Assembly: GCA_963513935.1 (NCBI GenBank)
Contig: OY740774.1
Coordinates: forward strand, 91,907,847 to 91,971,846
Length of the DNA: 64,000 nt
Source: Aphrophora alni
Lineage: Eukaryota > Arthropoda > Insecta > Hemiptera > Aphrophoridae
Direction: 5' to 3'
How positions within the stretch are numbered: the first letter of the stretch is position 1; every line of letters begins with the position of its first letter. Shown one piece after another: positions 39,451 through 51,978 of this stretch. The notes under the pieces were generated by a model that saw nothing but the letters and a program-made list of their open reading frames with translations, made no database searches and had not been told where the DNA came from. A program made the position numbers and the translations under genes.

Positions 39451-39726
39451 TTCTGTTAGATTGGCAATGGTAATGTATTCATTACTTCTGTTCGGTTAGT
39501 AAAGGTAATTTATTCATACTTCTGTCAAATAGTGAATGCCATTGAATTCATTATTTTTGTTATGTTAGCAATACTAATGTATAAATTACTTCTGTTATGT
39601 TAGCACTGTCAAAATATGTATTACATTTGTTAGCTTAAAAATGTTGAAGCATTTTTTTCTTTTATGTTGGCAAAGGAAATTTAAATACTATTTTCTTCAG
39701 ATTGGCAATGGAAATGTATTCATTAC
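39451..39726. repeat. Degenerate 35-bp minisatellite, about 8 units
   Basis: Successive units start at 39451, 39486, 39520, 39555, 39590, 39625, 39660 and 39695, so the period is 35 bp (one unit 34, the last cut short). The unit begins TTCTGTT, has a GTTAGCAATG-like middle and ends near TATTCATTAC. The first and last units are the most alike, while units 6 and 7 are strongly diverged. No coding frame is implied, because 35 is not a multiple of three. Confidence 0.85.
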
Positions 39727-40180
39727 TTCTGAGTGTCATTAAAATCCACTGTTCAGGCTACATTTTCCTCGTGATTTCTAATTTAGTTACATTCCCTGTG
39801 TAGCAATGTATCCCGGGAGTTAATTAAAAATAAAATATATACAAAAAGAAATTGACAAACGGTTATAAAAGTAACATAATTGGTATATGAGGGATGTATT
39901 TAAATTCAAAACTTTGAACTGATATTTTACTACCTGTAGTTAAGACAAAATTAACAAGAGATATTTGATTGTAAATTGCATTTTGAAGAAGAAATGGTGT
40001 AAGTATACGTTATCAGACCGTAATACAGATATGTAAGAAGAAATAATTAACACAAATCTATCTTAGTTCAATTTCGTTATTCTAACGATCGGAATTTTTA
40101 TTTAATTTTCAATAATGTTTTGTTTATCAATATTCTTGTAGAAATAAGAATAATTTAGTATAAAGAATGAATTTTAATTT

Positions 40181-40217
<37 letters not shown>

Positions 40218-43200
40218 TATTAGATATTCTTTAATTGGCCAATAAACAATAATTATTGCTTATTTTATTGAATGTACGTTTTATATCTAGATATTTCTTT
40301 CAGTATTTAGTTTTAGCAGACAAATATTTTCCATTAAAAAAGAACTTCAAAATCAATATATATTTTAACTCCCAAAGGCAATATTCAGGACTTATTTGGA
40401 ACTGTATCTTAGAATATTGTTGTAGTATAAAACTCTAAGGACGAATTCACTTTTGCAAGACATGCGTTTTATGTAGGCCATAATCCCTAGGGCCTACTGG
40501 CTTTTTCTATCTCAAAGCTTTAAGATTTCATAAAGAAATATAATATGTTGAATATGGTAGAGGCCACAATACGTCGCATTACAAATATTCGAGAAAAATA
40601 ATAGTAATCAGCAATAATCGATAAAATACCCAACTAATAAAATATTCAGCATTTGTTTCTAATACCTCAACAAGAAAAATTAATAATTAATAATTTTAAT
40701 TTAATGATGAGACATTTTTAAAAGAGGAACATTTATATAGATGAAAGCATAATAGAACTTCTATTGTTAATGTGGAAGTTATTGTACATAATATAATTTA
40801 ATAAATACATGGAAGTAATAATAATGTCAGGATGATAAACTTTCGTGTGTGTTTCATTAATGGGATAAGTTTGAAACATTTTATTTGAAAAAATGTATTT
40901 AAAATGTTATGCAATATACACTCTCATAACCTAAAATATTTTACCTTCTACATTCCGGTAAGTTTCAGCATCGATATTTAATTTCTATTCCTACCATATT
41001 ATAATTATATTATTTCAATTTATACATACACAAAATATTCATGTGGTATAGATGCTTACTACAGTTTTAATATTTAGTTGTATGTAACACCACACATTTA
41101 ACTGACTCGTCTAGCAAATGGTTACATTTAAATTTTAGGAACTGCTTCTATATGAACTGGTGGCTTTAAGTCACAGAATGACATACCAAATACATTTCAT
41201 TACAAATCATTCTTACGTTGGATTATAGCCTACTTCACAAATATAAATTATTGTTTTTACTATTAATTTGACTTACGAATAATCATAATAACTTTTACTT
41301 GTAGAAATGTCTAGAAACAGAATTTGTGGATTTTACCTATTAAACAGCAATATATTTATGTATTTTATACAATGTAATTAATATAAACCAGATATGTATG
41401 AGGGTGAATTTGTAGCTCTTGGACAAACTCTTGTTTTGTGCTAAATTATAAAAATCTGTCACTGTTAAACTGTAAATCAATAAACTGAACTTACTTTCAA
41501 CAGGTTCCTCACGTTACTTTAGTAACAATAGTAAGGTTGATGTTTCTGCATAAACTATAGTTTCAATTTCATTCTTAGAAACAGTAAATAAATTGATATT
41601 TCGCTATTACAATGTTGAAAGATGGTTAACTATTTTTTCTGTCATCTTTTTATATAATCAATTTTATAAACAATATAAATAATTAGTAGATCTTATTAAT
41701 ATAATATTTAAAGCGACGTATATACAATTGATAGTTTTTATTATACAGAATAGTAAAACGACATAAATAGATCATATTTAAATCTCATTGTTTAATCATT
41801 GTTGTTTGAGTTTTCGACTTCGAAATATAAGATTTCTCAAGTCAACGTCCCAAACTAGAATGTTTTGAAAATAAATTGATAATTTTTAAAATATTGTTTA
41901 TAATAACAAACCAGAATAAACGTGGCTATCAACTGCAACGTATATCGATAGATTTTGACTATTGTAATAATCTATCCTCGGACATTCTGTCATTAAAATG
42001 ATAGACTTAATGAGTTTCCTCGATCCACATCACATATATTTGCCCCAAGTTTTATATTTTCTTGATTTTGTTTTGGAATTTATAACCCACTTTTGTATTT
42101 ATGTTACAAAGCTTAAACTTTATATTTTAATGTCAGTGAAAGTTTTGGATGTATTTGATTAATTTTGTCAAATATCTTTTCTCGGGAGACTTCTAATAAA
42201 ACCAACAAGAAATTGTTTTGTGCTCGTTGTCCAATTATGTTTATTTATCTATAGCATAGAATCAAAAACACAATTTTATTTGCAATTGTAGAAGGGAAAT
42301 GACATTTTTTACTTTAACAATAACGAATCATTTTTTTTATACAATTATTTGAGTTATTAAAATTTTAGAATACAAAAATGTAAGTTAAATGTACCGCTTG
42401 CGACGGTTTTGTCGCTTGGAAAATAACATATTGATTATCTAAAATTACTTTTTTTAAACGTTGGCTGATATATATTTATTCTCCACTGGCACATTGTCCA
42501 TTCCTGTTATACGTTATAATCCAAGACAATACTGCTTCCCTTCTATCACTAGTGGAACTGTGTTGATGATTATGTCACTTAACATAAATTATGTTATAGA
42601 TTAAATGAATATCATGGTAAAACAGATAAATTGGTGCAATTACTATGGAAAAATTGCTTCTTTGTCAGCAGAAATCAAACCTACGTTTCTTCATTTCATG
42701 TATTTTTAATTAAACAGATTTTGTTCATCACTTAGGTCTCGACGAAAAGTGAAAATATTCAAACATCTAAATTGTAAATTTTGATTGTCGGTCGATTACT
42801 AAAATAAAATTATATATAAAAAAAAATATATTGAATTACAAATAATCATCAAACATGTCGCACATAAAAACAGGACATCTGGATGACGTAAAAGGGTAAA
42901 TTAGTGTTAAAGCCGAACTTATTAGATTTATATTATATTTTTTGCAATTTAGAGCTTTGTGTTCGTGTTTTAAAATTAAATAATTGCGTAAATACTGCGA
43001 TGACAGAAGGCAAATAAATTCCACGGTTTTACTTCCGACTACACCTAAAGAGCAAACTGAGTGGTAACACCTTTCCCACAGTTGAAGTGTTTATAATTTA
43101 TGACTCATTAAGTCGGTTTAATTAACACTTATATTACAAATAGTAGTCGGCTTTTCTCTGTTAATAAGTGTAAACCTCCATTGCTACTCTTACAAAAATT

Positions 43201-46200
43201 CATATTACATTTAAAACAAATACCAAATCGTTAAGTCAAGGATGTTTATGGAATTAAAAAGTTCCTCTCATAATAAAGTTCACCTTCTTATAGCAAGGAA
43301 CATCAGTTTTTTTTTTTTTAAATGTAAACCAGTCTTTACTCATAAGAGCAAAGTGAATTCTATTAAAGAAGGAACGCAAATGACGTCATTACTTACGTCA
43401 AAGCGTTCGCCAATAATTCAATTCTAATGGAAGTGAAATATTTATTAACATGCATCTAGAAGTGGAAATATTTATGTTTTGTTATATGTACTGAAAAAAA
43501 AAACTTTTTATTGTAATGACTGATAAATTGTATTTATTCTTAGGAGTTACATCAATAACTAATCTTGATAGTTTGATATGTGTGTTGAGTAATTTTTTTG
43601 TAAAACGATTTTATATTTGTTGTCCAAATCATATTTAATTTAGCACGTTTTTTTTAGTATCAGATGTATTGCTATAATTTCCCATAAATTAAAAAAATAA
43701 AAGATGTTGGGTTATAATCGAAAATACAAGAAACCTTTAAAATAATATAATATTCGTCAAACTGTTTTAGAGAGGTGAATCACGTAATTCACTCCCAATG
43801 TCAGTAATTTAAGTTTTGAAATTTGTCGGTTATTGACGTCCAATAACTTGTGTGGATAATAAATAAAATAGATTAGCTTTAATTTATTAATAATTGTACC
43901 AACTCTGCTACTTTAATTTGAGTTGATGTTTAAGTATTACATCATAACTCTCAAAATTTAAATTTAAAACAATATTATTAAGTGCTTAACAAACTTGTTC
44001 AAACACAGCTCTTTTTTGTGAGATGACTATAAAAACATTGTTAATAATATATTGTTAATGTACTTTAGACTCAAGGAAACTCAAATGAGACATTTCAAAT
44101 AAGGAAATTTATCGCTACATTTCCTCTTTTACAAATTCTTTATAAGAAATAAATTACCTGGCTTGTTTTGAAAGCAAATATTTTATATCGTGTCAGTTGG
44201 CTCTCTTTGCAACAAAGGCAAATAATAGTATTGGATAAAAGCAACTTTGTTTACTGAAAACCCTTCTGTTTAAACAAAAAGATTCTTGACAGCTCTAATA
44301 TTGAATACTGTTTGTTTGTGACGCTATAGAATATCTGTGACATTTTATAGCCTCAAATATTTGCGCGTATCCGTTAAAGGACAGTATAAAAAGGGTGACT
44401 TTGTAATTACTTTGGGACATCTAGGTTCAAACATTTTAGAAAAAACAACAAAAATCTCGATAAGTTTTATTTGTTTATTGATAAACTTTTTTACAGTTCG
44501 TTTTTACAGTTGTCTCTAGATATGAAAAACTCGTAGTAATACTTAGTGAAAATATTTTTAATATATTTTTGGAATAAAATGGCTCATTCGTTCAGCTTAT
44601 AATGAAATTAGGTTCTTCCTTATTATATTCCGATAGTTATATTTTTGTACTAAAGGTGGATGCAAAAAGTTTTTAAAATTTTTACTAAGAGACTAATTAA
44701 TAATCGAATATAAAATTATACATTTTACAACAAATTTTGTTTCAGGATAAAACAATTTGTTTTTAAAATGTCGTTAACTATATAGTTTTTTTTTATCTTA
44801 ATGTCCAAAATTGATCTATATAAATATAACACCACTAACACAGGCATTAACGAAAAGTATAGGAATATAATATATTTTACCAGTTATATGATCTATTAAA
44901 TTTCATTTATTATTTATATGAATTATTTGGGTTTCTTTTGTCAAATATATTCCATACGATATACATTTAATTATGGTACTTGTAAGGCTAAAACAAACTT
45001 ATATTTAATAGCTTACGTTAGTTATTAATTGTCGTTTATAATAACGTACATTTCAACGTACCGAATGAAAAAAAAAAAAAGTTGTATAATGCAATTCATT
45101 TACCTTTTTTATAATTTATTTTTGCTGAAGAGCTTATGAACCAAAATACCTTTGATACAAACATAGGAATTATTAATTTTGAGAATATACAGCTATTAAA
45201 AGAAATCCATTTAACAGTCATACCAAGGCGATGAAAACGTTTTCTTATACATAAAAAAAGAAAAAAAGCAATTGCTTGGGTAATCGGTAAAAATGTAACA
45301 AAATTCATAATATACACAATGAAATGTATTTTAAGCTTCAAAATAAGATATAAATTACTTTTTTTTTAGTTGAATAAGACTTGAAATATTCAATTATTTA
45401 TTATTACCAACATAAATGTAAACGTTTCGTACACATTATTTTAGTGACTAAGTTTGCACCCTATATAAAAATATAGACTACAGATAACATCAGAAATACA
45501 ACAAAATGTATTTGAATTTTATTGAAATGTTCACTTTGTTTAATTTAAAATCCATCAAAACCCGTTGATACGTTACTACTATTTTACTCTTTTATAATAA
45601 AATTTTTCAGATATATTCAAATAATAATTAGTTATCAAAACATTAAAATATTTATAACATATTTTCCTTCTAATTAAAAAAATCGATACAAATAAACGTA
45701 GTACATTATTACCTTGGATTATTATTGTATATTCAAATCTTAAATTAATCCTCCCTACCCCTATTAATATTCAATAACCTCAACATTTACCTAAATATAT
45801 AAAAATATATTTGAACTTTTTTTTGCCAAAAATGTAAAACATGTATGAGTTTCAATTATTGACCTTAACAGTTATCGAAACAATGACATAATTTTTGAAA
45901 ACATAATACATTTATTCGCAAGCTCACGCCTTCTATTGGGGAATAACAGTGTTTCTTGTACAATGATCACAAACCAACATTTAATTGAGACCTTTGAATT
46001 TATTTCTGTTATAAATAAATATTGTAATAATTTGTCTTCAAAAATCCTTCAAGTCAGAAAATCTAAATTGGAATTAAAAATAACACTAATAAACATCAAC
46101 ATTTTAAGTTACTTTAAATTATTGTATAAATGAAACAAGGAATGTAATGTAAATAACTTTTGTTAACAAACAATCGCTTGTCGGTGGTAAAATGAATCCA

Positions 46201-46542
46201 TATTACATTAAAATACGAAAACGCCTTACAGGTAATTCAAAAATGTATTTTTTTTAACAGTGAAAAAAAGGCTGTTAAATTAAACGAAGGTGTCCTATTA
46301 GTCTAGAATAACAATACACTATTATTGACGAGAGGCAGAATTACTTTATTATGAATGTAATAAAGAAGCTATACCTAACAAACCTACAAATAACATGAAG
46401 AATTTATTGTCAATCAGCCTCTTTCATGCTAATGTAAACGTAAAAAAAGTGTATAAAATGGTCTCATATTTATTTAGATTTTTTTTTTAAGATTGGTGAA
46501 CTAATAGCAATGGTAAGGGTAGATGGATTACATTTCGATTTT

Positions 46543-46545
<3 letters not shown>
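39727..46545. other. Long AT-rich non-coding stretch
   Basis: It contains an (AT)n array at 40184-40215. Short frames (40256-40438, 42836-43024, 43242-43427, 44337-44519, 45096-45341, 45936-46133) resemble no family and have the amino-acid composition of random AT-rich DNA. No RNA genes were seen. Confidence 0.5.
40184..40215. repeat. (AT)n microsatellite
   Basis: About 16 AT units, preceded by TTTGGG. The array at 46546 has the same TTTTGGG flank. Confidence 0.95.

Positions 46546-46582
<37 letters not shown>
46546..46582. repeat. (AT)n microsatellite
   Basis: About 18 AT units. Confidence 0.95.
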
Positions 46583-46587
<5 letters not shown>

Positions 46588-48773
46588 TTTTAAAACTATT
46601 ACACGAAATTTTGATTATAGAAAAAATAAAAAATAAAATTTTAATACAAAAATAAAATAAAATTACATTATTTGGTAGGATCAAAATATCAAATATTATT
46701 AGCCCGTGGCAAGAAACACTTATTTACAAGTTTATTTGTTTATAATTAATTATCAACGCAAGTTATTATTTCTTGTTACCTCTTCAAAGTACAACTTGTT
46801 GAGATTATTTTTACAAAGAAAATTCTACTACGTTTACTTTTCTACGTTATAGAAAATGGGATTTACATGTCTAACCTCCATTGAACAAACCGAGAGTCAT
46901 AAAAATAAAAAATAATTGCTCAAGCATCATTGTTTATAACATAGAAAAAGGTGAAATGTTTATTACATTCAGACTTGAATATAAATCTTTCTTTACATAT
47001 TGTGATGAATGTATATATTTTTATGCATTTTACCAACATCAATGTCGATTACATGAGGAGTGAATACGTGAATGTCAACAGTTCATCTACTCTACACATG
47101 TTTTATGTATAAATATTGATGTATGTTGTTGTAAATATAACATACAAATAAAGATATACCGTAGTAGAGTAGAAGTAAAAATGAATATATCATTGCACAA
47201 AAACTTAAATTAAATTAGATTAAATAATATATGATATTTAGCCTTTATTATAAATTATTAAACTACAACACTCTTTTTAGTTTATTAAAAATAATGATAT
47301 ATTTTGTAAAATTATAAACAAATTTATTTTAATACACAAATTCAATATTTAATATCCAAAAATATATTTGTTACTAAATTATTTTTAGAAAATCATTATT
47401 AGTAGGATTTTTGTCTAGTACACAATTGCTATTAGAAAACCAATAGCTAGTTACTACAATTAATTATTATTGACTACAAAATCAAATTATAATAAATAGA
47501 ATATAACGTCAACAAGGAATAGGATATTAAAAATAACATTCTTATAAATAAATTTTAACTTTAGGTATTGTGATGTTATAACTGAACGTTTAATAATGCC
47601 AATTAAATTGTAATAATCAGTGTAAACATACAAATACTGATTTAAATTTGAAGACAGATTCTGATTATTAAAAAAAAAGTTAATTCTAAATTTTGTTATA
47701 GGTGTTTGTTAACACACGTTTTGCAGATGAAATTAGATTGTTTCACATTATGAAATACATAGTCTACAACATAGCTATATGTAAAACAATGATCTCTAAA
47801 TATTGTTTAACCATTTTTTATTAGTATATGTAGCAAAAGGGTCCTAGACGTCATAAAACAATTATTTAGATGAAAATCTGAAAACATATTTAACCCTAAA
47901 AACATAAATACACATTTTGTTTGACTAATTATTCATTTGTCTCTATAGCTTTGAGTTAGAAAGTGTAATAAATTGTGTAAGAATTTGGCAGTATCAAATA
48001 TATCTCCTAAGGTATAAGGATAGTGTCTAAAATATAATAAGCGTAATGACGATATAATTGTTTCCTTTATAATATTTGACAGTTTTGTCTAAAGCTTTGA
48101 ACTACTTAATTATATTCACCATATCGCATTCGAAACGAACCTTATTCAGATTCAGCATTTGCGACAGTTAGTTTGACATCCTTTTCGTTACTTTTTGTGC
48201 TTCCATACTTTGAAATTGCTAGCAATGAATAACACATATAGGTTAATCCAAAACAAATAATTAGTGTTAAGAGTTAGTTTTTCTAACTAGGAGAAGACTA
48301 TTATAAGAAATATAAATACAATGAAATATAAATCTCAGTACTTACAATGAGCATATTTATAAACATACTGCAACATGGAATAATAAGAATTAACAAATAG
48401 TTATTTAAAATTATTAACATTTTATTTAATTAAACTAGAAAACAATCTGTTAGGAACGAAATAGGGTTTTTTTTAAGTGTCACTATTCCCTACTTTAAGT
48501 GTTAAAGGTATCAAGAAAGACTAAAATCTTTTATTTGAAGGTAATGTCTCGTTTTTTATGTTTTTCTCCTTTTTTTTAAATAGATATTATGACTTAAATT
48601 TACATAGCACTGTAATCACATTCGCTAAAACTATCATATCGATGTAAATTTATGTAGACCTTAATGAAGAAATGTTTCTGTAGAATTTAATGATATGTAT
48701 GTTTTTTTGTATCCTTTGGTTTGAAAAGAAATAGTTTTGATTATTAAGTATAGATATAAAAATACAATGTCCT
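46583..48773. other. AT-rich non-coding stretch
   Basis: Nothing coding, structural or mobile was recognised. Confidence 0.5.
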
Positions 48774-48851
48774 TAACTGTCATTATGAGCACTATGTATA
48801 ATGACAGTTAACTGTCATTCTACACACCTATAATGAGCACGTGTGTAGAAT
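48774..48851. repeat. Cluster of nested palindromes
   Basis: A perfect 20-bp palindrome (AATGACAGTTAACTGTCATT, 48800-48819) overlaps an 11-bp inverted repeat (ATTCTACACAC at 48817-48827 with its complement at 48841-48851). Its half AACTGTCATT also occurs just upstream, and ATAATGAGCAC-like strings occur twice. It directly adjoins the decayed piggyBac fragment. Confidence 0.7.
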
Positions 48852-49003
48852 TCCCAACGTAACATTAGCGAATCTACATAATTTTATTCTTCCACTTGGT
48901 CAATATTATGTTACCCTTCTGGAGCACGAAGTCTTTAGATGTGCCGATCCTCAGGTCATCCTTGATATTATAGGGAGATAAAGGAAGATTAGGAGCATTG
49001 GCC
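48852..49003 (-). pseudogene. Decayed piggyBac-like transposase fragment
   Basis: On the minus strand a frame reads NAPNLPLSPYNIKDDL, then RIGTSKDF, then KGNIILTKWKNKIM. After a stop the same frame continues with IR, a second stop and CYVGNS. In piggyBac-type transposases, the segment between the second and third catalytic aspartates has this layout: an N..NC.L/P-rich part, a G..D stretch, then V.WYDNK.V..AS.YVG. The match to this order is good, but the first half of the protein and the catalytic residues are not seen. Two in-frame stops mark it as dead. It is a different lineage from the intact element at 49766, which has the GTLRRNKREVP form instead. Confidence 0.5.
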
Positions 49004-49761
49004 TTTCACATATATTTTATTTTATTTAGCTCCGTTTGATGTTGTATTGGAAAAATCATTATCTTAGATCAGCGATTATTTAAATATAGCGTTAATAAAT
49101 GAAAATTGATCATTCCCCATTCTAACACATTTTCCAGTGGCTAATTCAGACCTTATAGTTTGCTTAACGTCAATTATATGCAAATTTATGTGTAGACAAT
49201 GTGTGATATCCACAATATACATAAACATCCTTTTTATACACGATAGTAGAAGATATTTACGTTATTCACAAGCTGTACTTTTATATATCTTAACTAAACA
49301 GCTGATGTTGAGTTTAATTTGTAAAATTGAATTATAAATTAAAGATGTAAATGAAAAAAAATATTATACAAACAAATAAATATTATCAATACAAATATTA
49401 TGAGTGAACTTAACTCAAATGTGGAATAGCGAGATGGAACTTTTATGATTTAACAATTGCAACCAAATACAATTTCTTATGACTTCCGAAAATGCAAGGT
49501 GCTCAAAGAGAAAGTAATTAAATTAAATTAAATTTCTAAAATAAAAATGCAGGTGATTCTCTTGTCAGAGATTAAAACAACATTTAACTATATATCGGCG
49601 ACGACTTTTTAGGTTAACATAATTTAAAAAATATAATTGTTAATGATACACAAAACTTAAATATTTCATTGCGAGTTGCACTATTTAAGTTTATAATTTT
49701 AAAAAATCTAAATATATTGGAGTTTAAGTTTACAAAATACCTTTAGTAAACTTATGTTTAA
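49004..49761. other. Flank left of the piggyBac element
   Basis: AT-rich, no gene seen. It may hold further decayed pieces of the transposase fragment, but I could not support any. Confidence 0.4.
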
Positions 49762-49765
49762 TTAA

Positions 49766-49800
49766 CACTCCAGTAGGCGCGCGGATTACAGGTGTAATCC
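49766..49800 (+). repeat. Left terminal inverted repeat with palindrome
   Basis: It is made of the 18-bp terminal repeat followed by (sharing one G) the palindrome GGATTACAGGTGTAATCC. The composition is much richer in GC than the flank. Confidence 0.95.
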
Positions 49801-50130
49801 ATGTAATTTGTTTTTCGCCCAAATAGCAGTTGGCAACACGTATAACCTTGAGATGTCATCTACCTTCTCCCCACCTCTTCCGTTACCCGCCAGTGCAACC
49901 CCAGTCTTGTCGGCGAGCCTATTCTTGTTAGACAAATTATTTCCTGAGTGTTGTTTTAACTGGATTACAGATGTAATCCACGCGCCCACTGGCGTTACAG
50001 TTTTTTTCGTGTTTAAAAATATTTCAGTTTTTTTTCTATTGTTTTATAAAATATAAAACTAGTTATTTGGTGTTGTTTTTGAACGGTATTCATAGTTTCA
50101 TGTGTTTAGTGGACAATAACATTAGAAAAC
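49801..50130 (+). promoter_or_regulatory. 5' non-coding region of the piggyBac element
   Basis: The region holds a second palindrome (49962-49979), followed by CGCGCCCACTGG, an inverted, diverged copy of the terminal repeat (49983-49994). The left 229 bp are thus bounded by facing repeats, like a small nested element. A TATA-like TATAAAATATAAAA lies at about 50044-50057, some 75-85 bp before the start codon, and is a plausible promoter. An 82-codon open frame at 49808-50056 crosses the region but resembles nothing and is not called. Confidence 0.5.
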
Positions 50131-51978
50131 ATGAATAAAAGTGAAAAAGAACAGTTAGATCAGTGGCTAAGAGAAACAGAGGACGACAATGAAAGTTTGT
50201 TAGGATTGGAGGACAGAGATGAGACAGAGGAAGATAGAGTGGAATTTGATTGTGTAAATAGAAGTGATGAAATCGGCTTAGAAGAAATTCTAGATGAAGA
50301 ACTTGGTGATGCTGAAATGGTAGAAGCTACACAGCAAGGTCTTCAAAACGCCGCTCAACGAGTTCCTCAAAATGTTCCGCAACAAATACAACAGGTACCT
50401 TTTAGCAATCCAGAATTTTACATTGGGCAAGATAGAGAAACGAGATGGTATTTAGACCCACAAGTAGCGCGAACATCACGCACACCCAGACACAATATAA
50501 TACCAGTTTTTCATCGTCCAGGGCCACATGGAAATGCTAAACAAGCACAAACTCCTACAATGGCACTTCAGTGCATAATTAATGACGACATAATTTCCAA
50601 AATAGTTACCTATACAAATATTTACATTGATAAAGTAAGACCTGAGTTCCAAAGAGAAAGAGACGCCCGCCCTACAGATGCCCGGGAAATACTAGCCTTG
50701 ATTGGGATTTTATATCTAGCTGGAGCACTGAAAAACGGCAGAAGAAATGTCCTAGACATGTGGGACAATTCCAAAGGTACTGGAATAGAAGCTGTCTATC
50801 TTAGTATGAGTGCTAAGAGATTTAAATTTCTGCTACGTTGTCTAAGATTTGACAACATACATACTAGACAAGAAAGACAATCGTTGGACAAGCTTGCCGC
50901 TTTCAGAGAGATTTTTGAAAAGTTTGTTGCCAACTGTAAAAGTTCCTACAAACCAACAGATTATATGACAATAGACGAACAGTTAGTTGGTTTTAGAGGC
51001 AACTGTAGTTTTAGGGTTTATATGCCTAGTAAACCCGCTAAATACGGCATAAAAATATATGCCCTCGTCTCTACTACCAACTTTTATACAACAAATCTAG
51101 AGGTTTACGTGGGAAAACAGCCCGATGGTCCATTCAAAACGAGTAGTACAACACAAGATTTGGTATTGAGACTAATTGAACCAATCGCAGGATCCAACAG
51201 AAACATAACATGTGACAATTGGTTTACCTCCGTCCCATTAGCACTGAAGCTCCTGGAAGAGAAGAAGCTGACTATGATTGGAACTTTAAGAAGAAACAAG
51301 CGTGAAGTGCCTGAAAACTTTCTTCCTGACGCAAGAAGAGAGGAAAAAAGTAGCATCTTTGGGTTTCAAAAGAGTTGCACATTGGTATCCTATGTACCCA
51401 AGAAGAAAAAGGCTGTACTTGTGCTTTCAACAATGCACGACAACGCCGCAATTGACACGGAAACAGGTGTAGAAAGAAAGCCGGTCATCATTACATCATA
51501 TAATGAAACAAAATTCGGAGTAGACATACTCGACAAAATGTGTCGACAGTATGACACTTCAAGGAACTCTAGAAGGTGGCCTCTGACCCTCTTTTTTCAC
51601 CTACTCAACGTAGGAGCAGTAAATGGTCTTACTATTTACAAGGCCAACAAAAATTTAAGCCTTGTGAATCGGTTGGACTTTTTGAAAGACCTGGCATTTG
51701 ATCTGTTGAAACCAAATATTGAGCACCGCATCAGTATGGATATGATACCAAAGGAAATTAAAACCAGAGGGAAACTGTTACTGGATCTCCTACAGCAAGA
51801 GGCAGGTCAACATCAGCCCCAGCCGCAAGCCCCCCCTAGAGGTACCCTTGGAAGGTGCTACATCTGCAGCAGAGCAAGGAACAAGAGTACAAGGAAAGTG
51901 TGTGCAAAGTGTAACAAGTGGGTATGTGGTGATCATCTATGTTGCGTTTGTGAACAGTGCCTGGAAGTAAGGAGATAG
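50131..51978 (+). CDS. piggyBac-like transposase (PGBD, DDE_Tnp_1_7)
   Basis: This 615-residue transposase would excise the element seamlessly and insert it at TTAA in the nucleus. Residues 1-65 are acidic and about 66-90 glutamine-rich, as is common at the N-terminus of the family. The catalytic core follows, with D282 in MTIDEQLVGFRG, D362 in ITCDNWFTS and D465 (with D468) in KFGVDILDKM. These correspond to the conserved DDD triad. RRWPLTLFFHLLNVGAVNGL (about 481-500) is the usual segment after the third aspartate. Residues 576-610 form a cysteine-rich C-terminal zinc domain (C576, C579, C591, C594, C599, H602, C604, C605, C607, C610), as in piggyBac proteins that use it for end binding. 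The length is typical (about 550-650). No stop or frameshift interrupts it, and no intron is needed. I use the first ATG, as stops close the frame upstream. It is alone in the element. Confidence 0.95.
   Translation: MNKSEKEQLDQWLRETEDDNESLLGLEDRDETEEDRVEFDCVNRSDEIGLEEILDEELGDAEMVEATQQGLQNAAQRVPQNVPQQIQQVPFSNPEFYIGQDRETRWYLDPQVARTSRTPRHNIIPVFHRPGPHGNAKQAQTPTMALQCIINDDIISKIVTYTNIYIDKVRPEFQRERDARPTDAREILALIGILYLAGALKNGRRNVLDMWDNSKGTGIEAVYLSMSAKRFKFLLRCLRFDNIHTRQERQSLDKLAAFREIFEKFVANCKSSYKPTDYMTIDEQLVGFRGNCSFRVYMPSKPAKYGIKIYALVSTTNFYTTNLEVYVGKQPDGPFKTSSTTQDLVLRLIEPIAGSNRNITCDNWFTSVPLALKLLEEKKLTMIGTLRRNKREVPENFLPDARREEKSSIFGFQKSCTLVSYVPKKKKAVLVLSTMHDNAAIDTETGVERKPVIITSYNETKFGVDILDKMCRQYDTSRNSRRWPLTLFFHLLNVGAVNGLTIYKANKNLSLVNRLDFLKDLAFDLLKPNIEHRISMDMIPKEIKTRGKLLLDLLQQEAGQHQPQPQAPPRGTLGRCYICSRARNKSTRKVCAKCNKWVCGDHLCCVCEQCLEVRR

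Noticed and set aside
39457..39726. Possible CRISPR-like array because of regular 35-bp spacing
   Set aside because: The whole unit repeats without unique spacers and the genome is eukaryotic. It is a decayed minisatellite.
49808..50056. 82-codon frame in the 5' region of the piggyBac element
   Set aside because: It spans the palindromic repeats and probable promoter, and resembles no protein.
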